Part shown: in pieces, positions 5,785-6,054 of the stretch | Numbering within the stretch: position 1 is the first letter of the stretch | Layout: each line of letters opens with the position of its first letter | Assembly: GCA_016199255.1 (NCBI GenBank) | Contig: JACQHA010000340.1 | Coordinates: 1 to 6,054, forward strand | DNA: 6,054 nucleotides | DNA from: Deinococcus sp. | Lineage (GTDB): Bacteria; Deinococcota; Deinococci; JACQHA01 | Direction of reading: 5' to 3' | Made by a program: the position numbers and the translations under genes | The notes under the pieces: model-generated | What the model was told of the DNA's origin: nothing | The model's database searches: none | The model's input: the letters and a program-made list of their open reading frames with translations, nothing else

Positions 5785-6054
5785 AGAGGATGTCCACTAG
5801 CAGGTTGACAACCACAAATGCTGTGGCGGTAAACAGGGTCACTCCCTGCACCAGGGGATAGTCTCGGTCGAAGATAGCCTGCACCGCCAGCCAGCCAATG
5901 CCTGACCAGCCAAACACTTGCTCGATGATCACCGCGCCACCTAGCAATGCACCAGTCTCAATGCCCAGCACCGTTAAAGTGGGGATCAGGGCGTTCTTGA
6001 GCGCATGGCCGAACAGCACTCGCAGCGGCGGGGAGCCCTTGGCGTAGGCGGTGC
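5738..6054 (-). CDS. dppB: ABC transporter permease, DppB/OppB type (C-terminal part; 5' end outside window)
   Basis: The frame enters from the right edge on the minus strand, so only about the last 104 residues are visible. The GTG at 6019 is an internal valine: before it come TAYAKGSPPLR, the end of the EAA loop (RTAYAKG in most DppB proteins). Then follow the typical NALIPTLTVLGIETGALLGG helix, VFGWSGIGWLAVQAIFDRDY, the last membrane helix VVVNLLVDILYGF, and the classic ending LNPRIRVRLEEA. DppB pairs with DppC to form the membrane channel. The stop lies within the start region of the dppC-type gene, so the two are co-transcribed. The binding protein and ATPase genes are not in the window; they may be further upstream or elsewhere. 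Confidence 0.92.
   Translation of the reverse strand, partial: TAYAKGSPPLRVLFGHALKNALIPTLTVLGIETGALLGGAVIIEQVFGWSGIGWLAVQAIFDRDYPLVQGVTLFTATAFVVVNLLVDILYGFLNPRIRVRLEEA

Noticed and set aside
1..6054. CRISPR array, tRNA, insertion sequence or integrase
   Set aside because: No regularly spaced repeats, cloverleaf-like segments, transposase motifs or terminal repeats were found on reading both strands.

Overview
The window is GC-rich bacterial DNA (only the short stretch before the toxin-antitoxin pair is AT-rich). It holds seven genes in three blocks, and both ends are cut inside a gene. Several secreted proteins with type I signal peptides, two of them LolA-like, point to a cell with an outer membrane. 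The high GC content, the leaderless-looking promoter of the toxin-antitoxin pair and the LolA-like proteins would suit a Deinococcota-like lineage (Trueperales type) or a deep thermophilic phylum such as Bipolaricaulota. This placement is inference: there is no rRNA or marker gene here.

Block 1 (1-2548, plus strand) encodes three exported proteins. The first is a cut-off, beta-rich protein whose signal peptide lies at the very left edge, with one calcium-loop-like motif near its end. The second and third are LolA-like periplasmic lipid or lipoprotein-binding proteins, apparently divergent tandem paralogues. The third gene seems to start at an unusual CTG codon that overlaps the stop of the second (CTGA), directly after a good ribosome binding site.

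Block 2 (about 2593-3293, plus strand) is a type II toxin-antitoxin module of the VapBC kind: a ribbon-helix-helix antitoxin followed, with an ATGA overlap, by a PIN-domain ribonuclease toxin with a complete acidic active site. In front of it is a split inverted repeat spanning the promoter, a -10 element only 6 nt before the ATG, and no Shine-Dalgarno sequence. The messenger is therefore probably leaderless and autoregulated.

Block 3 (3335-6054, minus strand, read right to left) is an operon of two DppB/DppC-type ABC peptide permeases and an N-acyl-D-amino-acid deacylase (D-aminoacylase). The overlaps (47 nt and 4 nt) imply co-translation. Imported oligopeptides or N-acylated D-amino acids, for example from cell-wall debris, would be taken in by the transporter and deacylated in the cytoplasm. 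The binding protein and ATPases must lie elsewhere. Block 3 converges on block 2 with only 41 nt between the stop codons.

No RNA gene, CRISPR array or insertion sequence was seen. I see no clearly new multi-gene system. The least ordinary items are the secreted trio with its possible CTG start and the control region of the toxin-antitoxin pair.
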